Shown piece by piece: positions 33,440 through 42,151 of a stretch of 64,000 nucleotides of DNA. Within the stretch, counting starts at the first letter, position 1. Each line of letters starts with the position of its first letter. This DNA is from Streptomyces asiaticus (GTDB taxonomy: Bacteria; Actinomycetota; Actinomycetes; Streptomycetales; Streptomycetaceae). The stretch spans positions 4,278,001 to 4,342,000 of the forward strand of contig NZ_JAGSHX010000006.1 of NCBI RefSeq assembly GCF_018138715.1. Reading direction: 5' to 3'. The translations under genes and the position numbers were made by a program. The notes under the pieces were generated by a model, which was not told the DNA's origin, made no database searches, and saw only the letters and a list, made by a program, of their open reading frames with translations.

Positions 33440-34731
33440 TTGTCGCCATCATCTACCTGCTGCTGATCGTGGTCTCGATCCTGCTCACCGTGCAGTCGGC
33501 CCATGTCCTCTATCTCATGCTCTACACCTGGGACCGGGCGGATGCCGAACGGAAGGCCCGGGCGCCGGATGAATTCCTGCCGCCCCAGATCTCCTTCAGT
33601 GTCCTGCTGCCCGCCCGGCATGAGGAAGACGTCATCCAGAGCACCATCGAGCGCGTGGTGCGGGCCAACTATCCGGCCGAACTGCTGGAGGTCTTCGTGA
33701 TCTGCTCACAGGACGACGACGGCACGATCAAAAAGGCCGAGGAGAAGATCGACGACCTGAAGCGGAAAGGGCTGCACAATGTGCGGGTCGTGGTGTTCGA
33801 CGACAAGCCGATCAACAAGCCGCACGGCCTCAACACCGCCCTTCCGCACACCGCCAACCAAGTGGTGACGATCTTCGACGCGGAGGACGACATCCACCCC
33901 GAGATCTTCTCCCTGGTGAACACCGTGATGGTGCAGGAGAAGGTCAAGGTGGTCCAGGCCGGTGTGCAGCTGATGAACTACGAGTCCAACTGGTACTCGA
34001 CGCTCAACGTCCTGGAGTACTTCTTCTGGTTCAAGAGCCGGCTGCACTACCACGCCCACTACGGCTCGATCCCGCTCGGCGGCAACACCGTCTTCTTCGC
34101 CCGTGAGCTGCTGCTGCGGCTCGGTGGCTGGGACGACCGCAACCTCACCGAGGACGCCGACATGGGGCTGCGGATATCCGCCATGGGCGAGCGGGTGCGC
34201 GTCGTCTACGACGACCGGTATGTGACCAAGGAGGAGACCCCGCCGACCCTCGGCCACTTCATCCGCCAGCGCACCCGCTGGAGCCAGGGCTTCATGCAGA
34301 CCCTGAAGAAGGGCACCTGGAAGAAGATGCCGACGCGCAAACAGCGCTGGCTCGCCTTCTACGTCCTGGTGTTCCCGCGCGGGCAGGCGCTGTTGGGCAT
34401 CTATCTGCCGATCTCGCTCGGCATGATCCTGATCCTCAAGGTGCCGGTGCTGATCGCGCTCTGCTCCTATCTGCCCGTTCTGCTGCTGGCCGCGCACTTT
34501 CTGGTCCAGGCGGTCGGCCTGTACGAGTTCACCGGCGCCCACGGCCTCGAGGCCTCGCCGAAGGCCCTCGTGCGCATGGCCATCGCCTGGTTCCCGTTCC
34601 AGATGGTGCTGGCGTACGCCGCGCTGCGGGCGATGCGGCGGGAGATGCTCGGCCGCCACGACTGGGAGAAGACACAGCACGTAGGCGCCCACCGGACCAC
34701 CACCGAGGAGGCGGAGTCGCGTGTCGGATAA
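33436..34731 (+). CDS. Membrane glycosyltransferase family 2 (cellulose-synthase-like)
   Basis: A processive-type inverting glycosyltransferase of 431 residues. One N-terminal membrane segment, then the GT-A domain: SFSVLLPARHEEDVIQSTIE, IFDAEDD (sugar-nucleotide/metal site), LTEDADMGLRISAMG (acceptor-side TED) and FIRQRTRWSQGF (QxxRW), the D,D,D,QxxRW set of cellulose and hyaluronan synthases. At least three C-terminal membrane segments follow. No PilZ domain. Start ATG at 33436 overlaps the GtrA stop; the frame is open upstream only because of GtrA. Product polymer is unknown; a beta-linked glycan is plausible given the flanking cellulases. Confidence 0.92.
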   Translation: MIVAIIYLLLIVVSILLTVQSAHVLYLMLYTWDRADAERKARAPDEFLPPQISFSVLLPARHEEDVIQSTIERVVRANYPAELLEVFVICSQDDDGTIKKAEEKIDDLKRKGLHNVRVVVFDDKPINKPHGLNTALPHTANQVVTIFDAEDDIHPEIFSLVNTVMVQEKVKVVQAGVQLMNYESNWYSTLNVLEYFFWFKSRLHYHAHYGSIPLGGNTVFFARELLLRLGGWDDRNLTEDADMGLRISAMGERVRVVYDDRYVTKEETPPTLGHFIRQRTRWSQGFMQTLKKGTWKKMPTRKQRWLAFYVLVFPRGQALLGIYLPISLGMILILKVPVLIALCSYLPVLLLAAHFLVQAVGLYEFTGAHGLEASPKALVRMAIAWFPFQMVLAYAALRAMRREMLGRHDWEKTQHVGAHRTTTEEAESRVG

Positions 34732-36460
34732 CCCCACGCCCTCGCGGCCGGCGGCCGTCGACGCGAAAGGCCGGAACACCGCGACGGACAAGAACACCGC
34801 CGCGGACAAGAACACCGAGGCCCCCGCGCGGCGTCCGCGCCGCCGCCCGCGGTTCTCCGTGGAGCGCGGCTGGTTCCCGCCGCTGGGCCCCAAGGGCAGG
34901 ATCGCCCTGGTCGCCTCCCTGCTGACCGGGCTGCTCACCCACGGCTACCACCTGTTCCGCTACCCCCTCTACCTCACCGACGAGGGCATCTACATGCAGC
35001 GGGCCTGGTCGCTGGTGCGGGAGACCAGTCTGTCCCCGTACACCTACGACTACGACCACGCCCCGCTGGGCTGGATCACCCTGGCCGGGTGGGTCTTCCC
35101 GCTGCCGAAGCAGTTCGAGACCTTCGGGAACGCGATCAACACCGGACGGTTCCTGATGCTGCTGGTGCATGTCGCGGCCGTCTATCTGCTGTTCGAGATC
35201 GCCCGGCGGCTGTCCGGCAGTGTGCTGGCCGCCACCGTCACCTCGTTCCTCTTCAACGTCTCGCCGATCGCGGTCTACTTCCAGCGGCAGGTCCTGCTGG
35301 ACAACCTGATGATGCTCTGGCTGCTGCTGAGCCTCTTCATGCTGCTCAGGCGGGAAGTCACGATCAGATCGGTGTTCGGCGGCGGACTGGCCCTGGGGAT
35401 CGCGCTGATCACCAAGGAGAACGCGATCTTCTTCGTGCCCAGCTTCATGTACCTGCTCTACCGAAGGGTCAAGGGGTCCGCCAGCAGCCGGTTCACCAGC
35501 ACCCTCTGGCCGTTCGCCGCGGCCACCCCGATCGGCGCCTATGTGACCTACGCGCTGCTCAAGAACGAGCTGCTGCCGAGCGGTTTCGACTTCGACCTGA
35601 ACAATCCGCCCGCGGACCATGTCTCGCTGCTCTACACCCTGTGGTGGCAGCTCAACCGCAGCCAGGGCACCCTCTTCAGCCACACCGGTCTGCTGCAGAC
35701 CAGCTGGCTGGTCCGGGACAAGTACCTGCTGATCGCCGGGGTGTGCGCGATGGTGATGTGCCTGTGGATCGGCACCCGGGACCGCAGGCGCAACCTGGGC
35801 TTTCTGATCGCCGGGACGCTGGCCTTCGGATACGCCTTCTACCTGGTGCGCGGCAGCGTGGTGCTGGACTTCTACGTCACCCCGCTGATCCCGATGTTCG
35901 CGCTCAACATCGGCATGATCACCGACCGGCTGCTCAAGGGCTCGTTCGCCAATCGATTCATGCGCGGCGCGCATTCCCTGACCCGGGTCGCCGTACCGTC
36001 GTTCGTCGCCGTTCTGCTGCTGGTCTCACCGGCCTCCGGATATCTCGTGCACACCAATACCGAGGGCCGTACGCAGATCGCCGACCAATACCAGTCCAAG
36101 ATCAACCTGACCGGAATGCAGCATGCCCAGATCGCCTGGGTGCGCAAGCACGTACCGCCGAATTCACGCATCATCATGGACGACGACCTATGGGGTGAGC
36201 TGCACGATGTGCGCCCGTTCTACCCGTACGCACATTCCCACTGGAACGCCTCGTCCGACCCGGATGTGCGCGACAAGCTCTTCAGGAAGAAATGGCAGAA
36301 CGTCGACTACATCATCATGTCGAACAAGATGCGCAAATCGATGATGACCAACAATGCCGACGGTCGGGAGAACTGGATTCTCCAGGCGCTGCGTAATTCC
36401 ACCCGCGTCTGGTCGGAAACCGAGGGCAATATCAAGCTGGAAATCTACCGTGTGCAGTAG
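34721..36460 (+). CDS. GT39/ArnT-like polyprenyl-phosphate-dependent glycosyltransferase
   Basis: A 579-residue multi-spanning protein of the dolichyl-phosphate-mannose-transferase (PMT_2) type. After a basic, disordered 45-residue N-terminus comes the first segment and loop with YLTDEGIYMQRAWSL (acidic DE motif needed for catalysis), then FQRQVLLDNLMMLWLLLSLF and about ten further membrane segments. A soluble C-terminal domain (from about residue 430) contains VRKHVPPNSRIIMDDDLWGE. The GTG start overlaps the GT2 gene by 11 bp. It probably transfers a sugar from the lipid carrier moved by GtrA onto a glycan or protein. Confidence 0.9.
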   Translation: MSDNPTPSRPAAVDAKGRNTATDKNTAADKNTEAPARRPRRRPRFSVERGWFPPLGPKGRIALVASLLTGLLTHGYHLFRYPLYLTDEGIYMQRAWSLVRETSLSPYTYDYDHAPLGWITLAGWVFPLPKQFETFGNAINTGRFLMLLVHVAAVYLLFEIARRLSGSVLAATVTSFLFNVSPIAVYFQRQVLLDNLMMLWLLLSLFMLLRREVTIRSVFGGGLALGIALITKENAIFFVPSFMYLLYRRVKGSASSRFTSTLWPFAAATPIGAYVTYALLKNELLPSGFDFDLNNPPADHVSLLYTLWWQLNRSQGTLFSHTGLLQTSWLVRDKYLLIAGVCAMVMCLWIGTRDRRRNLGFLIAGTLAFGYAFYLVRGSVVLDFYVTPLIPMFALNIGMITDRLLKGSFANRFMRGAHSLTRVAVPSFVAVLLLVSPASGYLVHTNTEGRTQIADQYQSKINLTGMQHAQIAWVRKHVPPNSRIIMDDDLWGELHDVRPFYPYAHSHWNASSDPDVRDKLFRKKWQNVDYIIMSNKMRKSMMTNNADGRENWILQALRNSTRVWSETEGNIKLEIYRVQ

Positions 36461-36484
36461 CCATGGGAAGAGGAGGTGAAGGCC

Positions 36485-37915
36485 ATGCCTGAGTACGACG
36501 ACGACTGGGATGTTCCGGAGGACAGGGATGATCCCGAGAACGAGGAGCACACCCCCGACGGTGAGAAGAAGAAAAAGCTCACCTGGAAGACCGTCCTGCT
36601 CGCACTCGTGGTCTTCGCGATCGTCGGATCGCTCGTCCAGGTGGTCGCGCGCGGCGGCTTCGGAGGCGCCCTGAACACCACCGGCAGCGGAGGCGGCGGC
36701 GCCCCGAAGAAGGAGCAGCACTCCCGGCACGAGCAGGAGATACGCCCGCCCAAGCAGCCCAAGACCATCAAGCTGGGCAATCAGCGGGTCCCCCAGGCGT
36801 CCGGCCCGATCATCGTGATCAACCCGGGCCTGGTCACCCCCGGCGGCAGCGCCGCGGTCGAGGGCGGCGGCTTCGACAAGAAGGCCACCGTGGACATCCT
36901 GCTCAAGGCCCGGAAGTCGGACACCAAGGGCCGCGCCATCGGCAGCGTCCGCTCGGACCGGTTCGGGTCGATCTACGCCCGGTTCACCATGCCCGACACC
37001 GCGGGCAACCGGCCCGCGACCCTGGTCGCCCAGCAGCGCGGCAGCACCAAGACGGCGGAGGCCAAGGTGATCACCGGCGGCGCCGTCGGGACCGCCAAGA
37101 TCAACAAGCTGGTGGGCCGCCCCGGCGACGTGGTGACGGTCTCGGCCCGCGGCTTCCGCCCGGGTGAGCCGATCGACGTCTTCTGGGGACGGACCACCGG
37201 CATCCCCGTCACCACGCTGCACACCGACGGCAGCGGCGGCGTCGCGCACGCGGCGATCAAGGTGGGCGTGGCCCCGACCGGCTCCAGCACCCTGGTCCTG
37301 GTGGGCAAGCGCAGCAAGACCACGGCCACCGCGCCCTTCCAGATGCTGGCCATGTACCCGTCGATGAAGTCCAAGCCGTACGCGCTCAAGGCCGGTCAGC
37401 GGATCACGCTGTCCGCCAACAAGTTCGCGCCCGGCGAGCGGGTGCTGGTCTACATCAACTCCACCGGCGGTCTGCCGGCCTTCACCGCCCAGGCGAACGG
37501 CATGGGCCAGATCCGCGACGTGGCGTTCAACGTGCCGTTCGGCCTCAAGGGGCGGCAGACGCTGATGGCGATCGGCGACCAGAGCCGGGCCGTGGTCCGC
37601 TCGGGCTTCACCGTGCTGCCGTACACCCCGTCCGCCGAGCCCAGCGCCTTCGGCGGCAGGGCGGGCACCACGCTCAGCTTCTATGTCGCGGGGTTCGCCC
37701 CGGGCGAGACGGTGACCGCCTACGCCGGTTCGGGCTCGAAGGCCCAGCGCAAGATCGGGACCTTCCAGGTGGACAGCCGGGGCAAGGCAGCGGCCGTGGG
37801 CTCGTACAAGATCACTCCGGCGGATGAGAGCGGTGTGTCCTTCCAGCTCATCGGCCAGAAGAGCGGTGGCGTCGCCAGGGCGAGCATCAACATGTCCCAG
37901 GGCCGCGGGGATTAG
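36485..37915 (+). CDS. Membrane-anchored protein with repeated Ig-like modules
   Basis: A 476-residue protein not recognised as a named family. An acidic N-terminus (MPEYDDDWDVPEDRDDPENE) and KKKK cluster precede one membrane segment (about residues 34-54), then a Gly-rich linker and an external part. The external part repeats a module built round GF-x-P/K-G-E: GGGFDKKATVDI, ARGFRPGEPIDVFW, ANKFAPGERVLVYI and VAGFAPGETVTAYA, about 95 residues apart, like bacterial Ig-like or IPT domains. ATG at 36485 has GAGGAGG eight bases upstream. Last gene of the GtrA-GT2-GT39 operon, so it may be the protein acceptor or surface scaffold for the glycan (inference). Confidence 0.8.
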   Translation: MPEYDDDWDVPEDRDDPENEEHTPDGEKKKKLTWKTVLLALVVFAIVGSLVQVVARGGFGGALNTTGSGGGGAPKKEQHSRHEQEIRPPKQPKTIKLGNQRVPQASGPIIVINPGLVTPGGSAAVEGGGFDKKATVDILLKARKSDTKGRAIGSVRSDRFGSIYARFTMPDTAGNRPATLVAQQRGSTKTAEAKVITGGAVGTAKINKLVGRPGDVVTVSARGFRPGEPIDVFWGRTTGIPVTTLHTDGSGGVAHAAIKVGVAPTGSSTLVLVGKRSKTTATAPFQMLAMYPSMKSKPYALKAGQRITLSANKFAPGERVLVYINSTGGLPAFTAQANGMGQIRDVAFNVPFGLKGRQTLMAIGDQSRAVVRSGFTVLPYTPSAEPSAFGGRAGTTLSFYVAGFAPGETVTAYAGSGSKAQRKIGTFQVDSRGKAAAVGSYKITPADESGVSFQLIGQKSGGVARASINMSQGRGD

Positions 37916-38126
37916 GGACCGCGAGTGGCGCCGAGGGAGAACGTGGGCCGGGCCGTGCCGTCCGCCGGAGAGCGGCGGAAAGCGGCGGGAAGCTGCCGGA
38001 CACGGCCGGACACGGCCGGGAAACAGGCCCACGTTCCAGGGAGCGACCGGCCGCCGACGGCCGTGGGGCGGCTCACCCGGGCGGCTCACCAGTTCCGTAG
38101 ATGTACCATGCGTCCTGGAGTGTCCT

Positions 38127-38558
38127 ATGAGTGTAATTTTCGGCCCTAACTCACGAAGAGTCCTACAATTCCTGACCCACATCGAGGACCTCTCCCCGGA
38201 GGAGATCGATCGGGTGGCCGATCTGTGGAAGCAGACGTCCAGCCAGACCCGCGCCGAGGGCTGGGCGGTGGTCCACCGCACCACCACCCCCGAGGAGCGG
38301 TACCGGATCCTGGTCGCCGCCTCGGTGGCGCGCCGGGCCGCCCTGGACGCCGCGCGGAACCACAAGAAACACGACTGGGCCTTCTGGGCCGCGGTCTGGG
38401 ACGCCGCGACCGCGGTCGCCGTCTGCGACCGCATCGGAAGCCACTACAACGTGCTGGTCGCGCCGCTGGCCGCGGTCATGCCCTCGCTGGCGCACTGCCG
38501 GCGCGATGAATTCGAGCCCCGCGAGTTGCAGGGCGCCGTCCTCAAGGGAGGTGGGTAG
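38127..38558 (+). CDS. Uncharacterised small alpha-helical protein
   Basis: A 143-residue protein that I do not recognise. It starts MSVIFGPNSRRVLQFLTHIE, with GGAG six bases before the ATG, and is rich in Ala, Arg, Trp and Glu, probably all helical and cytoplasmic. It contains WKQTSSQTRAEGWAVVHR and AVWDAATAVAVCDRIGSHYN. It is two bases from the next gene, a receiver-kinase, so the two are probably cotranscribed and functionally related. Confidence 0.7.
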   Translation: MSVIFGPNSRRVLQFLTHIEDLSPEEIDRVADLWKQTSSQTRAEGWAVVHRTTTPEERYRILVAASVARRAALDAARNHKKHDWAFWAAVWDAATAVAVCDRIGSHYNVLVAPLAAVMPSLAHCRRDEFEPRELQGAVLKGGG

Positions 38559-38560
38559 CG

Positions 38561-40486
38561 ATGGGCGACAACCGGATCGCCGTTGTGGTGGCCGATGACG
38601 ACCCGGCCGTCCGCGAGGCGCTCGCCGACCTCATCGACTCCCACCCGGACCTGGAGCTGGTGGGCCTGGCCATCAACCATGAGCAGGCCGTGCGCGCGGC
38701 GGTGGACCACCGCCCACAGGTCGTGATCATGGATGTGCACATGCCCAGGGGCGACGCTCCCGACAGCGTCCGGGCCATCCGCGACCAGGTCCCCGAGGCC
38801 CGGGTGGTGGCCCTGTCCGCCCACGGCGAACGCGAGACCGTGCTGAACATGCTCGCCGTCGGGGCCAGCGGCTATCTGGTCAAGGGCACCCCCGCCGAGG
38901 AGATCCTCGAGGCGATCGTCCGGGCCGCCCGCGATCAGTTCAGCATGTCCGTCGAGCTGCTCGCCGACTGCGCCGAACCGCTGCGCCGCGCCGAGCGCGC
39001 CTCCTGGCGGTTCGAGGACCTGGTCGGCAACCGCCTGGAGGACTCGTACCTGGAGCTGCTCGGCCACGCGCCCTGCGGAGTGCTCGTGGTCGGCCCCCGT
39101 GGCCGGATCGAGTACGCCAACGCCCACATCCGGCACATGTTCGGCTACGGCTCGGCCGAGCTGCGCGACAAGCGGCTGCGGGACCTCGTCCCCGAGCGCT
39201 ACCGCACCGCCTCCGAGCAGCTGATCGGCCGGGTCTTCACCGCACCGTCCGCGATGAGCGGCCGCCGCCGCGACGGCAGCGAGTTCCCCGCCCAGTTCAG
39301 CGGCGGCCATCTACAGGGCCGGCAGCCCCGCGGAGTGGTCTTCGTCGCCGACCTCAGCCAGCTGCGGGCGGCCGAGAGCCGGTTCCGCCAGCTCATCGAG
39401 TCCTCCCCGGACGCGATGCTGATCGTGGACACCAGCGGCCGGATCCAGGCGGCCAACCACCGCACCGAGGCGCTCTTCGGCTACGACCGCGACCATCTGA
39501 TCGGCCGGGCCGTGGAGGCGCTGCTGCCCGACCAGCCGCTCACCGTCTCGCTGCGCGAATGGGACGACAGCCTGGAGGAGCCGGTCGGCCACAGCATGGA
39601 GCTGGTCGGGCGGCGCAGCGACACCAAGCAGTTCCCCGCCGACGTCAGCATCAGCCCGCTGCGTACGGAGGAGGGCCTGCTCACCGTCCTGACCGTCCGC
39701 GACATCACCGAGGTGCAGCGCGCCCAGTTCGTCCTGGAGCGCAGCCTGGAGCTGCTGGAGGTCACCGACCGCGACCGCCAGGCGCTGCTCAGCCATCTGG
39801 TCCACGCCCAGGAGGCCGAGCGCGGCCGGATCGCCGCCGACATCCACGACGACACCATCCAGGTGATCACCGCCGCCAGTCTCCGCCTCCAGCAGCTGCG
39901 CCGGCGGCTGCGGGACCCGGACGAGCAGCGGGTGATGGACAAGCTGGACGAGACCCTGAAGCTCTCGCTCAGCCGGCTGCGCCAGCTGATCTTCGACCTG
40001 CGGCCGTCCAGCCTGGAGCACGGCTGTCTGGCCGGGGCGCTGCGCGGCCTGCTGGAGCAGATACGCACCGAGACCGGCATCACCTACCGGCTGGAGGACC
40101 GGCTCACCGCCCATCCCCCGGCCGAGACGATGGCGCTGATCTACCGGACCGCCCAGGAGGCGCTGGTGAACGTGCGCAAGCACGCCCACGCCAAGACGGT
40201 CCATGTGCAGCTGCTCGGGCTCGACGACGGCTGCCTGGTGCGGATCGTCGACGACGGCGAGGGCTACAACCCGCTCGAGGTGGAGTCCCGCCCCGGCCAC
40301 CTCGGGCTCTCCCTGATCCAGGAACGGGCCCAGATCGCGGGCGGCTGGTGCCGGATCGAGAGCGAGCCCGGCTCCGGCACCACCGTGGAGTTCTGGGTGC
40401 CGCTCGGCACTCCCGCGGACGCGCCGCTCGCCGCTCCCGACTCGCCCGAGTCCCCCGACTCCCCCGAAGGGGACCCGCAACCGTGA
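38561..40486 (+). CDS. Hybrid sensor kinase: receiver-PAS-PAS-HisKA_3-HATPase
   Basis: A 641-residue protein with a receiver domain first (VVADDDPAVREAL, VVIMDVHMP, GYLVKGTP, residues 1 to about 125), then two PAS domains (about 165-275 and 285-395). A NarL-type dimerisation domain with AADIHDDTIQVITAASLRLQ follows, and a HATPase domain with YRTAQEALVNVRKHAHAK and IVDDGEGYNP. The tail repeats PDSPESPDSPEG. A receiver in front of a HisKA_3 kinase suggests that an upstream phosphate input controls the kinase. No membrane segment: a cytoplasmic sensor. Its stop overlaps the next regulator's GTG start. Confidence 0.92.
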   Translation: MGDNRIAVVVADDDPAVREALADLIDSHPDLELVGLAINHEQAVRAAVDHRPQVVIMDVHMPRGDAPDSVRAIRDQVPEARVVALSAHGERETVLNMLAVGASGYLVKGTPAEEILEAIVRAARDQFSMSVELLADCAEPLRRAERASWRFEDLVGNRLEDSYLELLGHAPCGVLVVGPRGRIEYANAHIRHMFGYGSAELRDKRLRDLVPERYRTASEQLIGRVFTAPSAMSGRRRDGSEFPAQFSGGHLQGRQPRGVVFVADLSQLRAAESRFRQLIESSPDAMLIVDTSGRIQAANHRTEALFGYDRDHLIGRAVEALLPDQPLTVSLREWDDSLEEPVGHSMELVGRRSDTKQFPADVSISPLRTEEGLLTVLTVRDITEVQRAQFVLERSLELLEVTDRDRQALLSHLVHAQEAERGRIAADIHDDTIQVITAASLRLQQLRRRLRDPDEQRVMDKLDETLKLSLSRLRQLIFDLRPSSLEHGCLAGALRGLLEQIRTETGITYRLEDRLTAHPPAETMALIYRTAQEALVNVRKHAHAKTVHVQLLGLDDGCLVRIVDDGEGYNPLEVESRPGHLGLSLIQERAQIAGGWCRIESEPGSGTTVEFWVPLGTPADAPLAAPDSPESPDSPEGDPQP

Positions 40487-41172
40487 CCGCACCTCCCGAG
40501 TTGACGAAGGTGCTGATCGTCGAGGACCACCGGGTGGTGGCCGAGGGGCTGTGGGCCCTGCTGGCCGAGTACTCGGATCTGACGGTGGTCGGCTGGGCCG
40601 ACTCGGTCGCCGAGACCGTGCCCATGGCCAAGGAGCTGAAGCCCGATGTGGCACTGGTCGACTTCCGGCTGCCCGACGGCACCGGGGCCGACGCGGCCGG
40701 CGGCATCCGGGCCCATGACCCGTCCGTCGCCATCGTGATCCTGAGCGCCGACGCCAGCGACTCGGCGCTGCTGGCCGCCGTGGAGGCGGGCGCCTGCGGC
40801 TATCTGCTGAAGTCGGCGAGCGGCGACGAGATCGCGTCCGCCATCCGCTCGGCCGCCGAGGGCGAGACCCTCATCCCGGCCAGCACGCTGGTGGAGGTGC
40901 TGGCACGGCACCGCGAGAACGCGCGGTCCACCGCCGAGCAGACCGAGCGCCTGGAGAGCCTGACCCCGCGCGAGCAGGAGATCCTCACGCTGATGAGCCA
41001 CGGCCTGGACAACCGCGCCGTCGCGGAGCGGCTGAGCATCAGCTACGCCACCGTGCGCACCCATGTGCGCAGGATCCTGGAGAAGCTGGAGGCACGATCG
41101 CAGCTGGAGGCGGTCGCGAAGGCCGCCGAATTCGGCTTCAAGCCCGCACAGCCGGAGGGGCCGGAGGAGTGA
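40483..41172 (+). CDS. NarL/LuxR-family response regulator
   Basis: A 229-residue regulator. Receiver: KVLIVEDHRVVAEGL, phospho-acceptor Asp in VALVDFRLPDGTG, Lys in GYLLKSAS. LuxR HTH: LTPREQEILTLMSHGLDNRA then LSISYATVRTHVRRILEKL. The start GTG at 40483 overlaps the kinase stop (GTGA), so it is the cognate partner. The shared open frame continues far upstream only as a shadow of the kinase gene. A hairpin terminator follows. Confidence 0.93.
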   Translation: MTAPPELTKVLIVEDHRVVAEGLWALLAEYSDLTVVGWADSVAETVPMAKELKPDVALVDFRLPDGTGADAAGGIRAHDPSVAIVILSADASDSALLAAVEAGACGYLLKSASGDEIASAIRSAAEGETLIPASTLVEVLARHRENARSTAEQTERLESLTPREQEILTLMSHGLDNRAVAERLSISYATVRTHVRRILEKLEARSQLEAVAKAAEFGFKPAQPEGPEE

Positions 41173-41225
41173 GGAGGAGTGAGTGACGGGCTGATCTGAC
41201 CCGTGTCCGCCTTCGGTACGGCGGT

Positions 41226-41246
41226 GGCCCCCTCTGGTAGGGGGCC
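41226..41246 (+). terminator. Hairpin terminator after the kinase-regulator pair
   Basis: GGCCCCCT and AGGGGGCC enclose a 5-base loop (41234-41238) and are followed by GTTTGCGTTT. Confidence 0.75.
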
Positions 41247-41458
41247 GTTTGCGTTTCGCCGTACGGGTTCCCCTGGACGGGCCCGTACGGATGGGGGCGG
41301 GGGCAGCCGGGGCCTGGGGCGGGGCGGCCGGAGGGTGGGGAGCCGGGGCGGGGGCAGCCGGGGGACGGGCCAGCCGGGGCAGGACAGCCGGGGCCAAATG
41401 GGACGACAAATCCCCCTTCGGATGGAATCGCGGAGCTACCGAGACGGGTTCCCTCCTC

Positions 41459-42151
41459 ATGCGAGTCCCTGGACGGATCCGATGCCCGCTCAGCCGCGGG
41501 CACACGATCGCCTTCCTGGTGACCGCCGCCTGTTACGCGGCGGTCCTCACGGCCGTCCTCACCGGCTCGCAGCTCGTCCGGTTCGACTGGCAGGTGGCCC
41601 TGTTCAAGCCGTACGCACAGTGGCCGCGGGTCCGGCCGGTGCTGGACGCCTTCGTCATCACGGGCCAGCGCGGCCCCACCGCCCTGGCCGCCCTGGCCTG
41701 GGCCGTCTGGCGCGGCGGCCGGACCCGGAGCCTCCGTCCGCCGCTGGTCCTGGGCGTGGCGCTGCTGCTGCTCAACGTGAGCGTCGGCGCCGTCAAGATC
41801 CTCACCGGGCGGCTGGGCCCGTACGACGCCCGGACCCCCGGGTCCGCCGAGCTCTTCCACGGCGGCATGGTCTTCCCCTCCGGCCACGCCGCGAGCGCCG
41901 TCGTCGTCTGGGGCACGCTCGCCTATCTCGCCGGTCACCACCGGCGGACGGGCGCGCTGGTCGCCTGCGTGATGGCCGTCGGCGTCGGTCTGACCACCAT
42001 CTATCTGGGCACCCACTGGGTCAGTGACGTCCTGGGCGGATGGGCGGCGGGCGTCCTCGTCCTGCTGGCCCTCCCCCTCTTCGAACCGCTGATCGCGACC
42101 GTTTCCGCGTATGTCTCCGCCCGTGCGGCGGGGTACTCCATGGGCAGGTGA
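41459..42151 (+). CDS. PAP2-family phosphatase (lipid phosphate phosphatase)
   Basis: A 230-residue membrane enzyme with five to six hydrophobic segments and the three PAP2 motifs: KILTGRLGPYD, PSGHAASAVV and IYLGTHWVSDVLGG. Such enzymes dephosphorylate undecaprenyl diphosphate or phosphatidic/diacylglycerol phosphates. I chose the ATG at 41459, since the 70 codons before it are a low-complexity Gly/Ala stretch of GGGGGCAGCCGG-type repeats. Its stop overlaps the GTG of the next response regulator, so phosphatase, regulator and kinase form one transcript. Confidence 0.88.
   Translation: MRVPGRIRCPLSRGHTIAFLVTAACYAAVLTAVLTGSQLVRFDWQVALFKPYAQWPRVRPVLDAFVITGQRGPTALAALAWAVWRGGRTRSLRPPLVLGVALLLLNVSVGAVKILTGRLGPYDARTPGSAELFHGGMVFPSGHAASAVVVWGTLAYLAGHHRRTGALVACVMAVGVGLTTIYLGTHWVSDVLGGWAAGVLVLLALPLFEPLIATVSAYVSARAAGYSMGR

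Noticed and set aside
41249..41458. N-terminal extension of the PAP2 phosphatase
   Set aside because: It is a Gly/Ala low-complexity stretch of simple repeats outside the membrane domain. The ATG at 41459 begins the conserved part.
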